From the NCBI RefSeq assembly GCF_003013715.1, contig NC_072812.1, positions 1 to 64,000 of the forward strand: DNA of 64,000 nt. Direction: 5' to 3'. Origin of the DNA: Candidozyma auris (taxonomy: Eukaryota > Ascomycota > Pichiomycetes > Serinales > Metschnikowiaceae). The position numbers and the translations under genes were made by a program. This document shows, one piece after another, positions 9,400 through 17,370 of the stretch; within the stretch, counting starts at the first letter, position 1; every line of letters starts with the position of its first letter. The notes below the pieces were generated by a model. It had not been told where the DNA came from and did not search any database. It saw nothing but the letters and a program-made list of their open reading frames with translations.

Positions 9400-9412
9400 C
9401 GGAGCGTCTCCG
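9400..9412. promoter_or_regulatory. CGGA-N5-TCCG inverted repeat, permease A promoter
   Basis: CGGAGCGTCTCCG, ending 181 bp before the permease ATG at 9594. The same 181 bp distance separates the element from the ATG in the paralogous permease B promoter. Confidence 0.65.
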
Positions 9413-9593
9413 AGTGCGACAATATTTTTCAACCTACGCCTAAGCATGTCTCCACAGTCTCCAAACCAATACATATGATGGTCCACCCGCGATTATATTT
9501 CCGCGAGGGGTCTGGTAGCGCTTCTCGGCGTTTGATCTGAGTATATATTGCAGCCATGATGATGTTGATGTTGATGTTGTTGTTTGTCAAACA

Positions 9594-11036
9594 ATGTCAG
9601 ACGAAAAACATAAGAAAGAGCTCAACGTGGTGATATCTCCCCTGGTCAGTCGCTTCAGCGAGTTCGATGCGGGAGAGCACGCTGTGTTTGTGGTGCAAGA
9701 GGAAGGACCAGACTTTCGTGGTGTGACGTGCTTGGGAGCTGCTGTGTTGATCGCCAAAGCTCAGTTTGGGTTGGGTGTGCTTGGTATCCCAGAAACATTT
9801 CTGGCCTTGGGCGTGGTACCGGGCCTCATTTGTCTTCTTGCCCTTTGCGCCTTGAGTACTTGGACTGGTTACATTGTGGGCCAGTTTCGTCTTCACCACC
9901 CTCACGTCTACAGTATTGGAGATGCCGCCGAGATCATGTTCGGAACTGCTGGCAGGGAGTTCATGGGCGGCGCTTTCTGGTTATACTATGCGCTTGTGTA
10001 CGGAGCTTCACTTCTTACCTTGTCGATTGCCTTCAACACTTTGACAGAACACTCTCTTTGCACAACTGCTTTCGTGGGAATAGGTGCAGCTATGACTTTT
10101 GTGCTTGGAACTGCCATCAGAACCATGAAGGTGATGTCGTGGTGCGGATACATTGCCCTTGCTTCAGTGTTCGTCAGCTCGTGGGTGGTTGCAATTGCTT
10201 GTCTTACGCAGTCAACTCCTGTTGCTGCTCCAAAAGGTGAGCCCGTGGTCAAGGGAATTGTTGCTGTGGCCACAGGGAAACCGTTCTCAACAATCTCCAG
10301 TGCCATTGGTGTCCAGCTCTTGAGTCTTTGTGGCACTGCTGCCTACTTTAACATCCACTCGGAAATGAGAGACCCTTCCCAGTACACGAAGTCGTTGTTG
10401 CTTGGCCAAGGGTTCGTCATTATCAACTATATTATCCTCTCGTGCATGATCTATGGTAAGGTCGGCAACTACGTCACCTCGCCAGCTTTGGGGTCGGCAG
10501 GCCGGCTCTTCCAGAAAATCTCCTACGGCATAGCTTTTCCTGGTTTGATTTTTTCGTGTTTCTTCCACTCCCATTTGGCGGGCAAGTATGGTTTAGTTCG
10601 CATTCTCAGAGACACAAGGCATCTCCAAAAAAATACCAAAACCCACTGGATCACCTGGGTGGGCAACATGGTCTTATCGGTTGTGTTCGGGTTTGTCATT
10701 GCCAGTGCCATTCCTTTTTTCAACGACTTGTTGTCGCTTGTGGCTTCTTTAATAGGCACCAGCTTCATGCTCATTGTGCCCGGATTTTTGGCTCTTTACG
10801 AAATGTGCTTGTACGTACGCAAGCAAGACGACCCGCTTTTGGCGTGGGTGAGCGAGTGCAAGAGGAATTGGAGAAGAAGCAGATATAGCATCATCACCAC
10901 CGTGCTTGCGTTCATTGCTATTGCATTTGGCCTCTTCATCTTGGTGGCTGGAACCTACGGATCAGTGCAGTCGATCATCAACAATTACAAGGCTGGAGTG
11001 GTCGCTGGTGCCTTTGATTGTGGCGATAACAGTTAA
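9594..11036 (+). CDS. MTR-type (AAAP family) amino-acid permease A
   Basis: A 480-residue membrane protein with about 11 predicted hydrophobic segments, of the amino acid/auxin permease family. The start of the first membrane region (GPDFRGVTCLGAAVLIAK) and the segments around IPETFLALGVVPGL and FGTAGREFMGGAFWLYYA resemble Neurospora mtr-type H+/neutral amino-acid symporters more than vacuolar Avt proteins, so plasma-membrane uptake of an amino acid or related compound is inferred. The cytosolic N-terminus is about 45 residues and acidic. Start: ATG at 9594, a TATA box about 45 bp upstream, MSDEKHKK. Its tandem paralogue B follows at 11666 and a damaged third copy C lies at 19507. The promoter CGGA-N5-TCCG element joins it to the ALDH, oxidase and aldolase genes. 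Confidence 0.88.
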   Translation: MSDEKHKKELNVVISPLVSRFSEFDAGEHAVFVVQEEGPDFRGVTCLGAAVLIAKAQFGLGVLGIPETFLALGVVPGLICLLALCALSTWTGYIVGQFRLHHPHVYSIGDAAEIMFGTAGREFMGGAFWLYYALVYGASLLTLSIAFNTLTEHSLCTTAFVGIGAAMTFVLGTAIRTMKVMSWCGYIALASVFVSSWVVAIACLTQSTPVAAPKGEPVVKGIVAVATGKPFSTISSAIGVQLLSLCGTAAYFNIHSEMRDPSQYTKSLLLGQGFVIINYIILSCMIYGKVGNYVTSPALGSAGRLFQKISYGIAFPGLIFSCFFHSHLAGKYGLVRILRDTRHLQKNTKTHWITWVGNMVLSVVFGFVIASAIPFFNDLLSLVASLIGTSFMLIVPGFLALYEMCLYVRKQDDPLLAWVSECKRNWRRSRYSIITTVLAFIAIAFGLFILVAGTYGSVQSIINNYKAGVVAGAFDCGDNS

Positions 11037-11450
11037 ATAGTGTGGGGATGATTATGTAACGACTTACGAATCCTACAGCAGATAAGCGACTACACGTTAA
11101 ACGTAATGTAGATGTATGCGAACAAGACACCAAGACAATGCCTCACTAAATTTTATTTTTTTTTTTTCTTTTTCTTTACTGTTCTTTTCTATTCCTCTCA
11201 AAAGTTTGCTTTCATTCTTGTATCACCACACTCGGACTTTCATGTCCAGTGAATCTCTCCATCGGATCACAAAACGCTGTTACCCTTTTCCCAACCAATC
11301 AATATATTCTACTGCCCACTCCCTTCTATGCGACAGGCATAGTGGCGCCCCTCATTCTTTAGGACTACGTAAACCGATCCAAAAAGAATTTGCTGCAAAA
11401 TCGCCATGGAGGTATCTCAAGAACGTACTTTCCCCACGCCGGGCAACGTG

Positions 11451-11463
11451 CGGAGCCGCACCG
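11451..11463. promoter_or_regulatory. CGG-N7-CCG element, permease B promoter (distal)
   Basis: CGGAGCCGCACCG. The inverted CGG triplets have the same 7 bp spacing as the other cluster elements, though the flanking T of TCCG is replaced by A. It lies 8 bp upstream of the full-match element. Confidence 0.5.
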
Positions 11464-11471
11464 AACATGTT

Positions 11472-11484
11472 CGGAGATGGTCCG
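11472..11484. promoter_or_regulatory. CGGA-N5-TCCG inverted repeat, permease B promoter
   Basis: CGGAGATGGTCCG, ending 181 bp before the ATG at 11666, the same spacing as in permease A. Confidence 0.65.
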
Positions 11485-11665
11485 AGGGGTCTTTTTCACT
11501 AGGTAAGTTAATCTGGTTTCGGGCTACCTCTCGCGATCACGTCCAACAACTTACAGATGACGATGACTTTTGCATGAAAGTACTGGAAAACAAATTCGGT
11601 AGTTATAAGCAGTGTAGGCTCCGAGATTTTTGTTGTTGTGTTTTAGTCTTTCTATATCTTACGTG

Positions 11666-13108
11666 ATGTCTGCCGACGATCCCAAAAAAAACCACACCAT
11701 CGTGGTGTCTCCACAGATCAGCCACTTCAGCGAGTTTGACACTGGAGAACACGATGTGTTTGTTGTCAAGGAAGAAGGCCCCGACTTTCGTGGCGTCACC
11801 TGTATTGGTGCTGCTGTGTTGATAGCCAAATCCCAGTTTGGCCTCGGTGTACTTGGACTTCCCCAGACGTTTCTGACGTTGGGTTTCGTTCCTGGTTTGA
11901 TTTGTCTTGTGGCCTTGTGCGCCATAAGTACATGGACAGGATACGTGGTTGGCAAATTTCGGCTTCGGTACCCTCACATCTACAGTATAGGAGATGCTGC
12001 CGAGATGATGTTTGGCACTGTGGGCAGAGAGTTCATGGGCGGGGCGTTCTGGCTATTCTATGCTCTTTGCTACGGTGCTTCTGTGCTTACATTCTCCATT
12101 GCTCTTAACACGTTGAGTAATCACGCTATTTGTACTACGGGGTTTGTTGGAATCGGGGCTGCGATCAGTCTTATTATCGGCACCAGCGTGAGAACCATGA
12201 AAGTCATGTCGTGGTGTGGGTATGTTGCTCTTGGCTCGATTTTCTTATCCACTTGGATAGTGGTCATCGCCTGCTTGTCACAGTCTACTCCAGCAGCCGC
12301 TTCCAAAGGTGTGCCTATCGACAAGGGTATTGTGGCGGTTTCATCTGGGAAGCCTTTCTACGCTATTGCCAGTGCCATTGCAACTCAGCTTCTAGGGCTT
12401 TGTGGAACCGCTTCTTTCTTCACCATCCACTCCGAAATGAAGGACCAGACCCAATATATCAAGTCTTTGTTTCTTGGACAGGGTTTTGTGGTTTTCAACT
12501 ACATGATAGTTTCTTGCATCATATACGGGAAAGTTGGTGACTACGTCACCTCTCCAGCGTTGGGATCGGCTGGTCCGCTATTCCAAAAAATTTGTTACGG
12601 CATTGCTTTGCCTGGGTTGATCTTCTCCTGCTTCTTTCAAGCTCACTTGGCAGGAAAGTACGGTTTGGTTCGTATATTGAGAGGTACAGAAAACTTACAG
12701 ACCAATTCATTCACCCACTGGTTGACTTGGATCTCAATGATGGTGATTGTAATTGTTTTTGGTTTTGTGATTGCCAGCGCAATTCCATTTTTCAACGACT
12801 TGTTGGCACTTATAGGTGCCTTTATAGGTACGAGCTTCACCCTTATCGTTCCGGGCTTCCTCGCATTGTATTTAATGAGCAGATACATGACAAAAAAGGG
12901 GGATGGAACTTTGTCGTGGTTGAGGAAGTGCACAAGAAAGTGGTCGAGAAGTAGATCCAGCGTCATTACCACAGTGTTGGCTCTCTTCGCCATAGTGTTT
13001 GGGTTTTTCATTTTAGTGGCGGGTACATATGGTGCCGTGCAATCGATTATCAATGGTTACAAGAACGGTACCGTTTCCAAAGCTTTTGATTGTGCAGACA
13101 ACAGTTAG
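11666..13108 (+). CDS. MTR-type (AAAP family) amino-acid permease B
   Basis: 480 residues, same length as permease A and clearly its tandem duplicate: the N-terminal SPQISHFSEFDTGEHDVFV, the first membrane segment (GPDFRGVTCIGAAVLIAK), the FGTVGREFMGGAFWL segment and the C-terminal VAGTYGAVQSIINGYK all align. Predicted plasma-membrane H+-coupled amino-acid uptake, with about 11 membrane segments. The ATG at 11666 (MSADDPKK) is chosen; the frame upstream opens only at a TTG. It follows permease A in the same direction after 629 bp and carries its own pair of CGG-N7-CCG elements, so it is likely controlled by the same regulator. Substrate difference from A cannot be judged. Confidence 0.88.
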   Translation: MSADDPKKNHTIVVSPQISHFSEFDTGEHDVFVVKEEGPDFRGVTCIGAAVLIAKSQFGLGVLGLPQTFLTLGFVPGLICLVALCAISTWTGYVVGKFRLRYPHIYSIGDAAEMMFGTVGREFMGGAFWLFYALCYGASVLTFSIALNTLSNHAICTTGFVGIGAAISLIIGTSVRTMKVMSWCGYVALGSIFLSTWIVVIACLSQSTPAAASKGVPIDKGIVAVSSGKPFYAIASAIATQLLGLCGTASFFTIHSEMKDQTQYIKSLFLGQGFVVFNYMIVSCIIYGKVGDYVTSPALGSAGPLFQKICYGIALPGLIFSCFFQAHLAGKYGLVRILRGTENLQTNSFTHWLTWISMMVIVIVFGFVIASAIPFFNDLLALIGAFIGTSFTLIVPGFLALYLMSRYMTKKGDGTLSWLRKCTRKWSRSRSSVITTVLALFAIVFGFFILVAGTYGAVQSIINGYKNGTVSKAFDCADNS

Positions 13109-13331
13109 GTAGGTTTCTTCTGTATTATGAACAGATGTTTTATGGCTTGGTTTCAGATTAATTAGTCAGTAAACTCATTTTCAGGACCAAAGATAAAAAA
13201 ATAGCTTTTACAGAGGCCGATTCGTAACAACAGCTTATACATATGAACAGTCAACTCATCAACAGAAAACAAAACCAAGGTTTATATAAGACGCTCAAGT
13301 CATCAATTAAACAACCAACACTATGAACTAC

Positions 13332-14219
13332 CTACTTAGAGGCAAGATAAGCCCGGTAGTAAACTGGCAAACCGTCAATCAATGAAGGCTTCACTGGGTT
13401 CCATCCAAGAAGCGTCCGACCCAAAGTACCTCTCACCACACTGGTGTTGGACAAGGCTCTCTCAAAATCGTTCGAGGGTTCTTTGTAGCTATAACCGTCG
13501 ACGTTACTCAACTTAGCAAGCTGCGACAAGAGAGTGTCAACGCTTTCGGTCGAAAAGTTGCTGCCTTCAAGTTTGAGACCCTTAACTAGTGGGTGCTTCT
13601 CAACAGCAAGTCTATACAACTCGCCAAGGTCATCAACGTGAATAGTAGCGTATCTTCCGCCTGGATGCCCAGGCCACTCAATTTTTCCCTTATTTTCCTG
13701 ATCAAAAAGCATACCAACAACGTTGGACTGTCTTCCGTATACGAGGCCTGGACGAATGACAATACCATCAAGCTTAGTGCTCAGAATTATCTGGTTCTCC
13801 ACTTCCGGACGCCATTGAACCTTTGCAGGAGGATGGGACACCTCAGTTCCGTCTGTGACAATCTCGAAACGGTCATCACCGTGAATCCATACTCCAGAAG
13901 TCCACACATAGACTAACTTTGCAGCCGTAGGGTGTCTCCTAGCTTCCTCGGCTTTGGTCACAAGCTTAGAGCTGATCTGGCCTAGTGGAGCAGATCCCCC
14001 GAGACAGTCTACCACCACGTCCACGAGAGATAATTTCTCGACCCATTTGTCATCTGCAACAGGGTCACTCTCGAGCACTTCCATCTCATCCTTCTCGAAC
14101 TCCTTACCCCATTTGCTGGCGTCTCTAGTCTGGGCAAGAACAGAATGTCCAGCCCGAACCAAAGCATTTGCAACACTATTGCCAATGTAACCACTTGCTC
14201 CAAGGACTAAAACTTTCAT
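13332..14219 (-). CDS. NAD(P)-binding epimerase/dehydratase-like protein (atypical SDR)
   Basis: A 295-residue atypical short-chain dehydrogenase. The N-terminus has the dinucleotide-binding GASGYIG motif (residues 7-13) following a KVLVL strand. The order of elements (DCLGG segment, YVWTSGVWIHG segment, IVIRPGLVYGRQ, then HVDDLGELYRLA) is that of the NAD-dependent epimerase/dehydratase and NmrA-like families. There is no canonical YxxxK pair in the usual place, so catalysis may differ or be absent. Substrate unknown. A TATATG box lies about 45 bp upstream, and a CGGA-N5-TCCG element 78 bp upstream, so it probably belongs to the local regulon. It is divergent from the Zn2Cys6 regulator and convergent with permease B. 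Confidence 0.8.
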   Translation of the reverse strand: MKVLVLGASGYIGNSVANALVRAGHSVLAQTRDASKWGKEFEKDEMEVLESDPVADDKWVEKLSLVDVVVDCLGGSAPLGQISSKLVTKAEEARRHPTAAKLVYVWTSGVWIHGDDRFEIVTDGTEVSHPPAKVQWRPEVENQIILSTKLDGIVIRPGLVYGRQSNVVGMLFDQENKGKIEWPGHPGGRYATIHVDDLGELYRLAVEKHPLVKGLKLEGSNFSTESVDTLLSQLAKLSNVDGYSYKEPSNDFERALSNTSVVRGTLGRTLLGWNPVKPSLIDGLPVYYRAYLASK

Positions 14220-14297
14220 CTTGAGATGTGTATTCTACTGACGTGAGGTTGGGTCAGGGGTGTTCATATATGTATTGCGGGGACATACCGAGGGCTT

Positions 14298-14310
14298 CGG
14301 AAAAGGTCCG
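14298..14310. promoter_or_regulatory. CGGA-N5-TCCG inverted repeat, epimerase promoter
   Basis: CGGAAAAGGTCCG, 78 bp upstream of the epimerase ATG and roughly 25 bp beyond its TATATG box. A CCG triplet 7 bp before it (14288-14290) makes a further overlapping everted pair. Confidence 0.65.
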
Positions 14311-14618
14311 AAAGTAGACCAAGTCAAGTGACCGCATAATTTGGTACGCGATTAGACAACTGATGTTTGGAATGAAATTATACTTTGGCTGGTAGCCGTT
14401 GTCCATTCTCGTTAAAGCCGTTTATGAATAACGTCTATGATATAGGTTGTCACATCGATTCATGCACCGAATTAGTAAGATTCTAACTGAAATTGAAACT
14501 AGATCTTGGAAATCATTTTGTCCAACTCACCTGAGTAGTGTCAGAATTGACCAACTTGAAGCGCTTGGGCTCCTAATATATTACTTCGTCTCTATTCCCT
14601 TCAGTCGAAGGCACTCTG

Positions 14619-14632
14619 AATGGCTGCAAAAT
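14619..14632 (+). promoter_or_regulatory. AATGGCTGCAAAA motif in the regulator's upstream region
   Basis: AATGGCTGCAAAAT, about 237 bp upstream of the regulator ATG. One of at least nine copies of the GGCTGCAAA core in non-coding DNA of the window. Confidence 0.4.
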
Positions 14633-14772
14633 ACGTGCATGAAAAGTACACAACGTAACTTCCCTAGCAGCTCATCAAATGACTCGAGACGTCAATATGA
14701 TATACTCTTTGGGAGAAAAATTACACTCCCATCTCCATCAATCATAATATAGCCTTCCTGGAGGCATCCCAG

Positions 14773-14783
14773 CGGACGCTCCG
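14773..14783. promoter_or_regulatory. CGG-N5-CCG element, possible autoregulation of the Zn2Cys6 gene
   Basis: CGGACGCTCCG, inverted CGG triplets with 5 rather than 7 bp between them, 85 bp before the regulator ATG. The shorter spacing may mean a weaker site, another factor, or chance. Confidence 0.35.
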
Positions 14784-14868
14784 GCTCCCACTGTTCTTGA
14801 GCACCTGTACACAACCACACTACCCCAAGAAAGATATCACCAACCAAAGTTCCACTTGTGGCCCAAAA

Positions 14869-17163
14869 ATGTCAGTGGCAGCTCCTCCTCAGCGGCTTCG
14901 TGCTTGCCAGAGGTGCCGATCCCGCAAGACCAGATGTGACCACACTCTCCCGTCGTGTCTGAGCTGTGCAAAAGCTGGAGTTCCGTGTATGAGCGATGAT
15001 AAGGCTTCGGGACGGACTTTGACGAGAGCAGAGGCGTGGGCGTTGGAGCAGAGAATCAAAACGCTCTCGGAGTCGATTCAGGCACAAGATAATATACCCA
15101 ATTCGACCGAAGCAATGAAGAGTTCGGCCGATTGCGAGCCCACCGAATCCAAGAAGCGTAGGCTTTCGGAGGACTCGCTGAGCAGTGAAGAATTGGATTC
15201 CGGAAACGAGGGTGATAACAGCAGCCATTACAACGGATTGCATCTTCTTGGATCGGTTATTTCGGACAATGGCAGCTCCCACGTGAGTGAAGACATCAGA
15301 AGAGAAATTCGACGATACTCTCACTCCATGACCCCTCAGGGAGCTAGAGAAACGTTCATTGCTACAGAAAACTTGGCCATAGGAAAGTTGGGAAGAGACT
15401 TCTTGAAAGCTCTGCGGAAAAATATTGTCCGCAACAGGGCTACAGATATCACTGCTTACAATATGTCCATCTTGTCTAGAGTCTCAAGAAGGTACTTCTC
15501 ATGGTTCAATAGTGCTTACCCGGTGATGCACGAGAAGCAATTTAGTGATCTTCTTCAAAAGTGCCATGACTCTCCCGATAGTGCTTCTGCACTATCCTTA
15601 TTCCAGGTAAGAATCGTCATTGCCATCTCTCTAGCATCCATCAGTCGTCCTCACCTATCTACATCCGAGCTAGGTCACAGTTCCCATGCCTTTTGGAAGT
15701 CAGCGACCAGACTACTATCTCGTTCTATAAACGAGGCGTCAGGCATTGTTCATTTACAGATATCTTTGCTTCTTTTACAGTACACGCTTCTAGTGCCCAA
15801 AGCAGGTAATTTGTGGCAGCTAGCTGGCTCTGCCATGAGGATCGCTACAGAGCTAGGTTACTACGCTGAGCCCACACCAGGTAAAAACCTTGATCCGCTC
15901 ACGCTAGACCTTCGGCGTCGTCTCTTTTGGACGTGCTACTGCATTGACAGAACCCTAAGTACTATCATGGGGCGTCCAACGAGTATTCCAGATGCGTGGA
16001 TCACCGCAGAAATGCCTTCACTTGTGGAAGACGCCCTAATCAGGCCCGATGGCGTTCATCTGGGACCAACATGCCATTTAAAAATTGCATCGATTCATCA
16101 TGTACATATATGCCGATTACAGTCGGAAATACATGGAAGGCTATATGCTCCAGGGCACAACCCAGCACTAGACCCAGAGAGTCTCTCGAAATGGACATGG
16201 CACACGTACGACCAACTAAGAGCTTGGCGTCTGTCTCACTTATACCCGACGCCTTTAATAACAAGGGAATGGACTGAATTCCAATTTCACATAGCAGTCG
16301 TTCTTCTACTAAGACCCTCTCCGAACAGGGCAAACCCTACTCTTGAGGAATTGCACGTTGCATTCCACTCTGCTGGCCAGGCTATGAACCTCGTGAAGAT
16401 TATGCACCGTGAAGCCTCTGCAGTGTTTGCCTGGCTCACTGTTCAGAGTCTATTCATGTGTGGATTAACGTACATTAGGTACTTGCGTACCCTTTCTAAT
16501 GCTAATCAAATTCAATTGTGCAAGCCGTTTGTTGAGATAATCCTAGAGGTGCAAGCGTGCTCCTCGATGCTTGAAACGCTAGCAGCTTTGGATAGTGGTG
16601 ACCATGAGCAAATTCGGAACGTGTTTGAAGTGGCGTCTTCGAATGTGCTTCACGAATTGGCCAACTCGTGCAACATCACTAGTCAGGCCAATAAAGGCAA
16701 TGTCTGTATTTGGGATAGGCTTGCAAAGTCTAGTAGTCCTTCTTTGCAGCGACCCATCAACATTCCGGGCTGCAGCCCAGTTGAATTACAAAGAGAAACG
16801 AATATCCATCTAATTTCAAAACTTCAAGAAAGAGACAATTCCTTACTTGACGATGATCATTTCTTCCATCATGACGTCGATGCCTACCCTTCTTCGGGCT
16901 ACTCACATCGACAAGACAATTCCAATGATTTACATGTACCTGCAAACCCTCGATCATGGCGCCAATCTGAGGAATTTACAAGTGTGACTCCCTTCAGAGA
17001 CTTTCCTCGAGACGACGGTCTCGAGAGAGGATTTACTTCTCAACCAACTCCGGGTCCGTTTGCATCTCCTATGCAAGACAGCATACACACAAGCGGACTT
17101 GTGCCCGATATTCCCGATGACACAAGTGCCGATTTGGAGAGATGGTTCCTATACCCAATCTAA
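14869..17163 (+). CDS. Zn2Cys6 transcription factor, candidate regulator of the cluster
   Basis: A 764-residue fungal zinc-cluster regulator. The binuclear cluster is at residues 13-40 with spacing C-X2-C-X6-C-X6-C-X2-C-X6-C, followed by a linker with a potential dimerisation segment and a fungal-specific middle homology region (about 200-550; RRRLFWTCYCIDRTLS near 349 is typical). The C-terminal tail is acidic and rich in Ser/Asp and may activate. Codon 31, inside the cluster, is CTG (14959-14961) and should be read as Ser. Such proteins bind CGG pairs as dimers; the CGGA-N5-TCCG elements in front of neighbouring genes are the natural candidate targets, which is inference. The ATG at 14869 is the first in frame; the frame upstream opens only with TTG. 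Closest named relative not identified. Confidence 0.87.
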   Translation: MSVAAPPQRLRACQRCRSRKTRCDHTLPSCLSCAKAGVPCMSDDKASGRTLTRAEAWALEQRIKTLSESIQAQDNIPNSTEAMKSSADCEPTESKKRRLSEDSLSSEELDSGNEGDNSSHYNGLHLLGSVISDNGSSHVSEDIRREIRRYSHSMTPQGARETFIATENLAIGKLGRDFLKALRKNIVRNRATDITAYNMSILSRVSRRYFSWFNSAYPVMHEKQFSDLLQKCHDSPDSASALSLFQVRIVIAISLASISRPHLSTSELGHSSHAFWKSATRLLSRSINEASGIVHLQISLLLLQYTLLVPKAGNLWQLAGSAMRIATELGYYAEPTPGKNLDPLTLDLRRRLFWTCYCIDRTLSTIMGRPTSIPDAWITAEMPSLVEDALIRPDGVHLGPTCHLKIASIHHVHICRLQSEIHGRLYAPGHNPALDPESLSKWTWHTYDQLRAWRLSHLYPTPLITREWTEFQFHIAVVLLLRPSPNRANPTLEELHVAFHSAGQAMNLVKIMHREASAVFAWLTVQSLFMCGLTYIRYLRTLSNANQIQLCKPFVEIILEVQACSSMLETLAALDSGDHEQIRNVFEVASSNVLHELANSCNITSQANKGNVCIWDRLAKSSSPSLQRPINIPGCSPVELQRETNIHLISKLQERDNSLLDDDHFFHHDVDAYPSSGYSHRQDNSNDLHVPANPRSWRQSEEFTSVTPFRDFPRDDGLERGFTSQPTPGPFASPMQDSIHTSGLVPDIPDDTSADLERWFLYPI

Positions 17164-17192
17164 AGTAGTATTTGATTCCGTTGTGGAGACCT

Positions 17193-17205
17193 CGGAGGTG
17201 CTCCG
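17193..17205. promoter_or_regulatory. CGGA-N5-TCCG inverted repeat, aldolase promoter
   Basis: CGGAGGTGCTCCG, 165 bp before the aldolase ATG, in the 207 bp gap between the regulator stop and the aldolase. Confidence 0.65.
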
Positions 17206-17223
17206 GAAAGCGCGGTTGGTCTT

Positions 17224-17236
17224 CGGACAGCCACCG
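17224..17236. promoter_or_regulatory. CGG-N7-CCG element, aldolase promoter (proximal)
   Basis: CGGACAGCCACCG, 18 bp downstream of the full-match element, keeping the 7 bp spacing between CGG and CCG. Paired sites are also present before permease B. Confidence 0.5.
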
Positions 17237-17370
17237 AATCTCTCGCGCATAACGCCTGGATACGCTCGGGCGCCTTCCGTGTGGGACCCCATTTCTGCAA
17301 AATGATTTAAAGGTCGACAATTGCAGATGATTAAGCTCTGCTAATTTTCAAACTATCAAATTATACGACA

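Larger units (their letters stand above)
8956..9593. other. Divergent promoter region, oxidase / permease A
   Basis: 638 bp containing two CGGA-N5-TCCG elements, one near each gene, a T/A run at 9283-9305, and a TATATATT box (about 9541-9548) 45-50 bp before the permease ATG. An ATTGCAGCCAT sequence, similar to the GGCTGCAAA motif, directly follows the TATA box at 9547-9557. Confidence 0.55.
11037..11665. other. Intergenic between permeases A and B
   Basis: 629 bp with a T-rich tract at 11150-11180 after permease A, two CGG-N7-CCG elements (11451-11463, 11472-11484), and a TATAAG sequence near 11604 before permease B. The short ORFs here are not supported. Confidence 0.5.
14220..14868. other. 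Divergent promoter region, epimerase-like gene / Zn2Cys6 regulator
   Basis: 649 bp with a CGGA-N5-TCCG element near the epimerase, an AATGGCTGCAAAAT motif at 14619-14632 and a shortened CGG-N5-CCG element at 14773-14783 near the regulator. The short plus-strand ORF at 14447-14752 shows no protein features. Confidence 0.5.
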
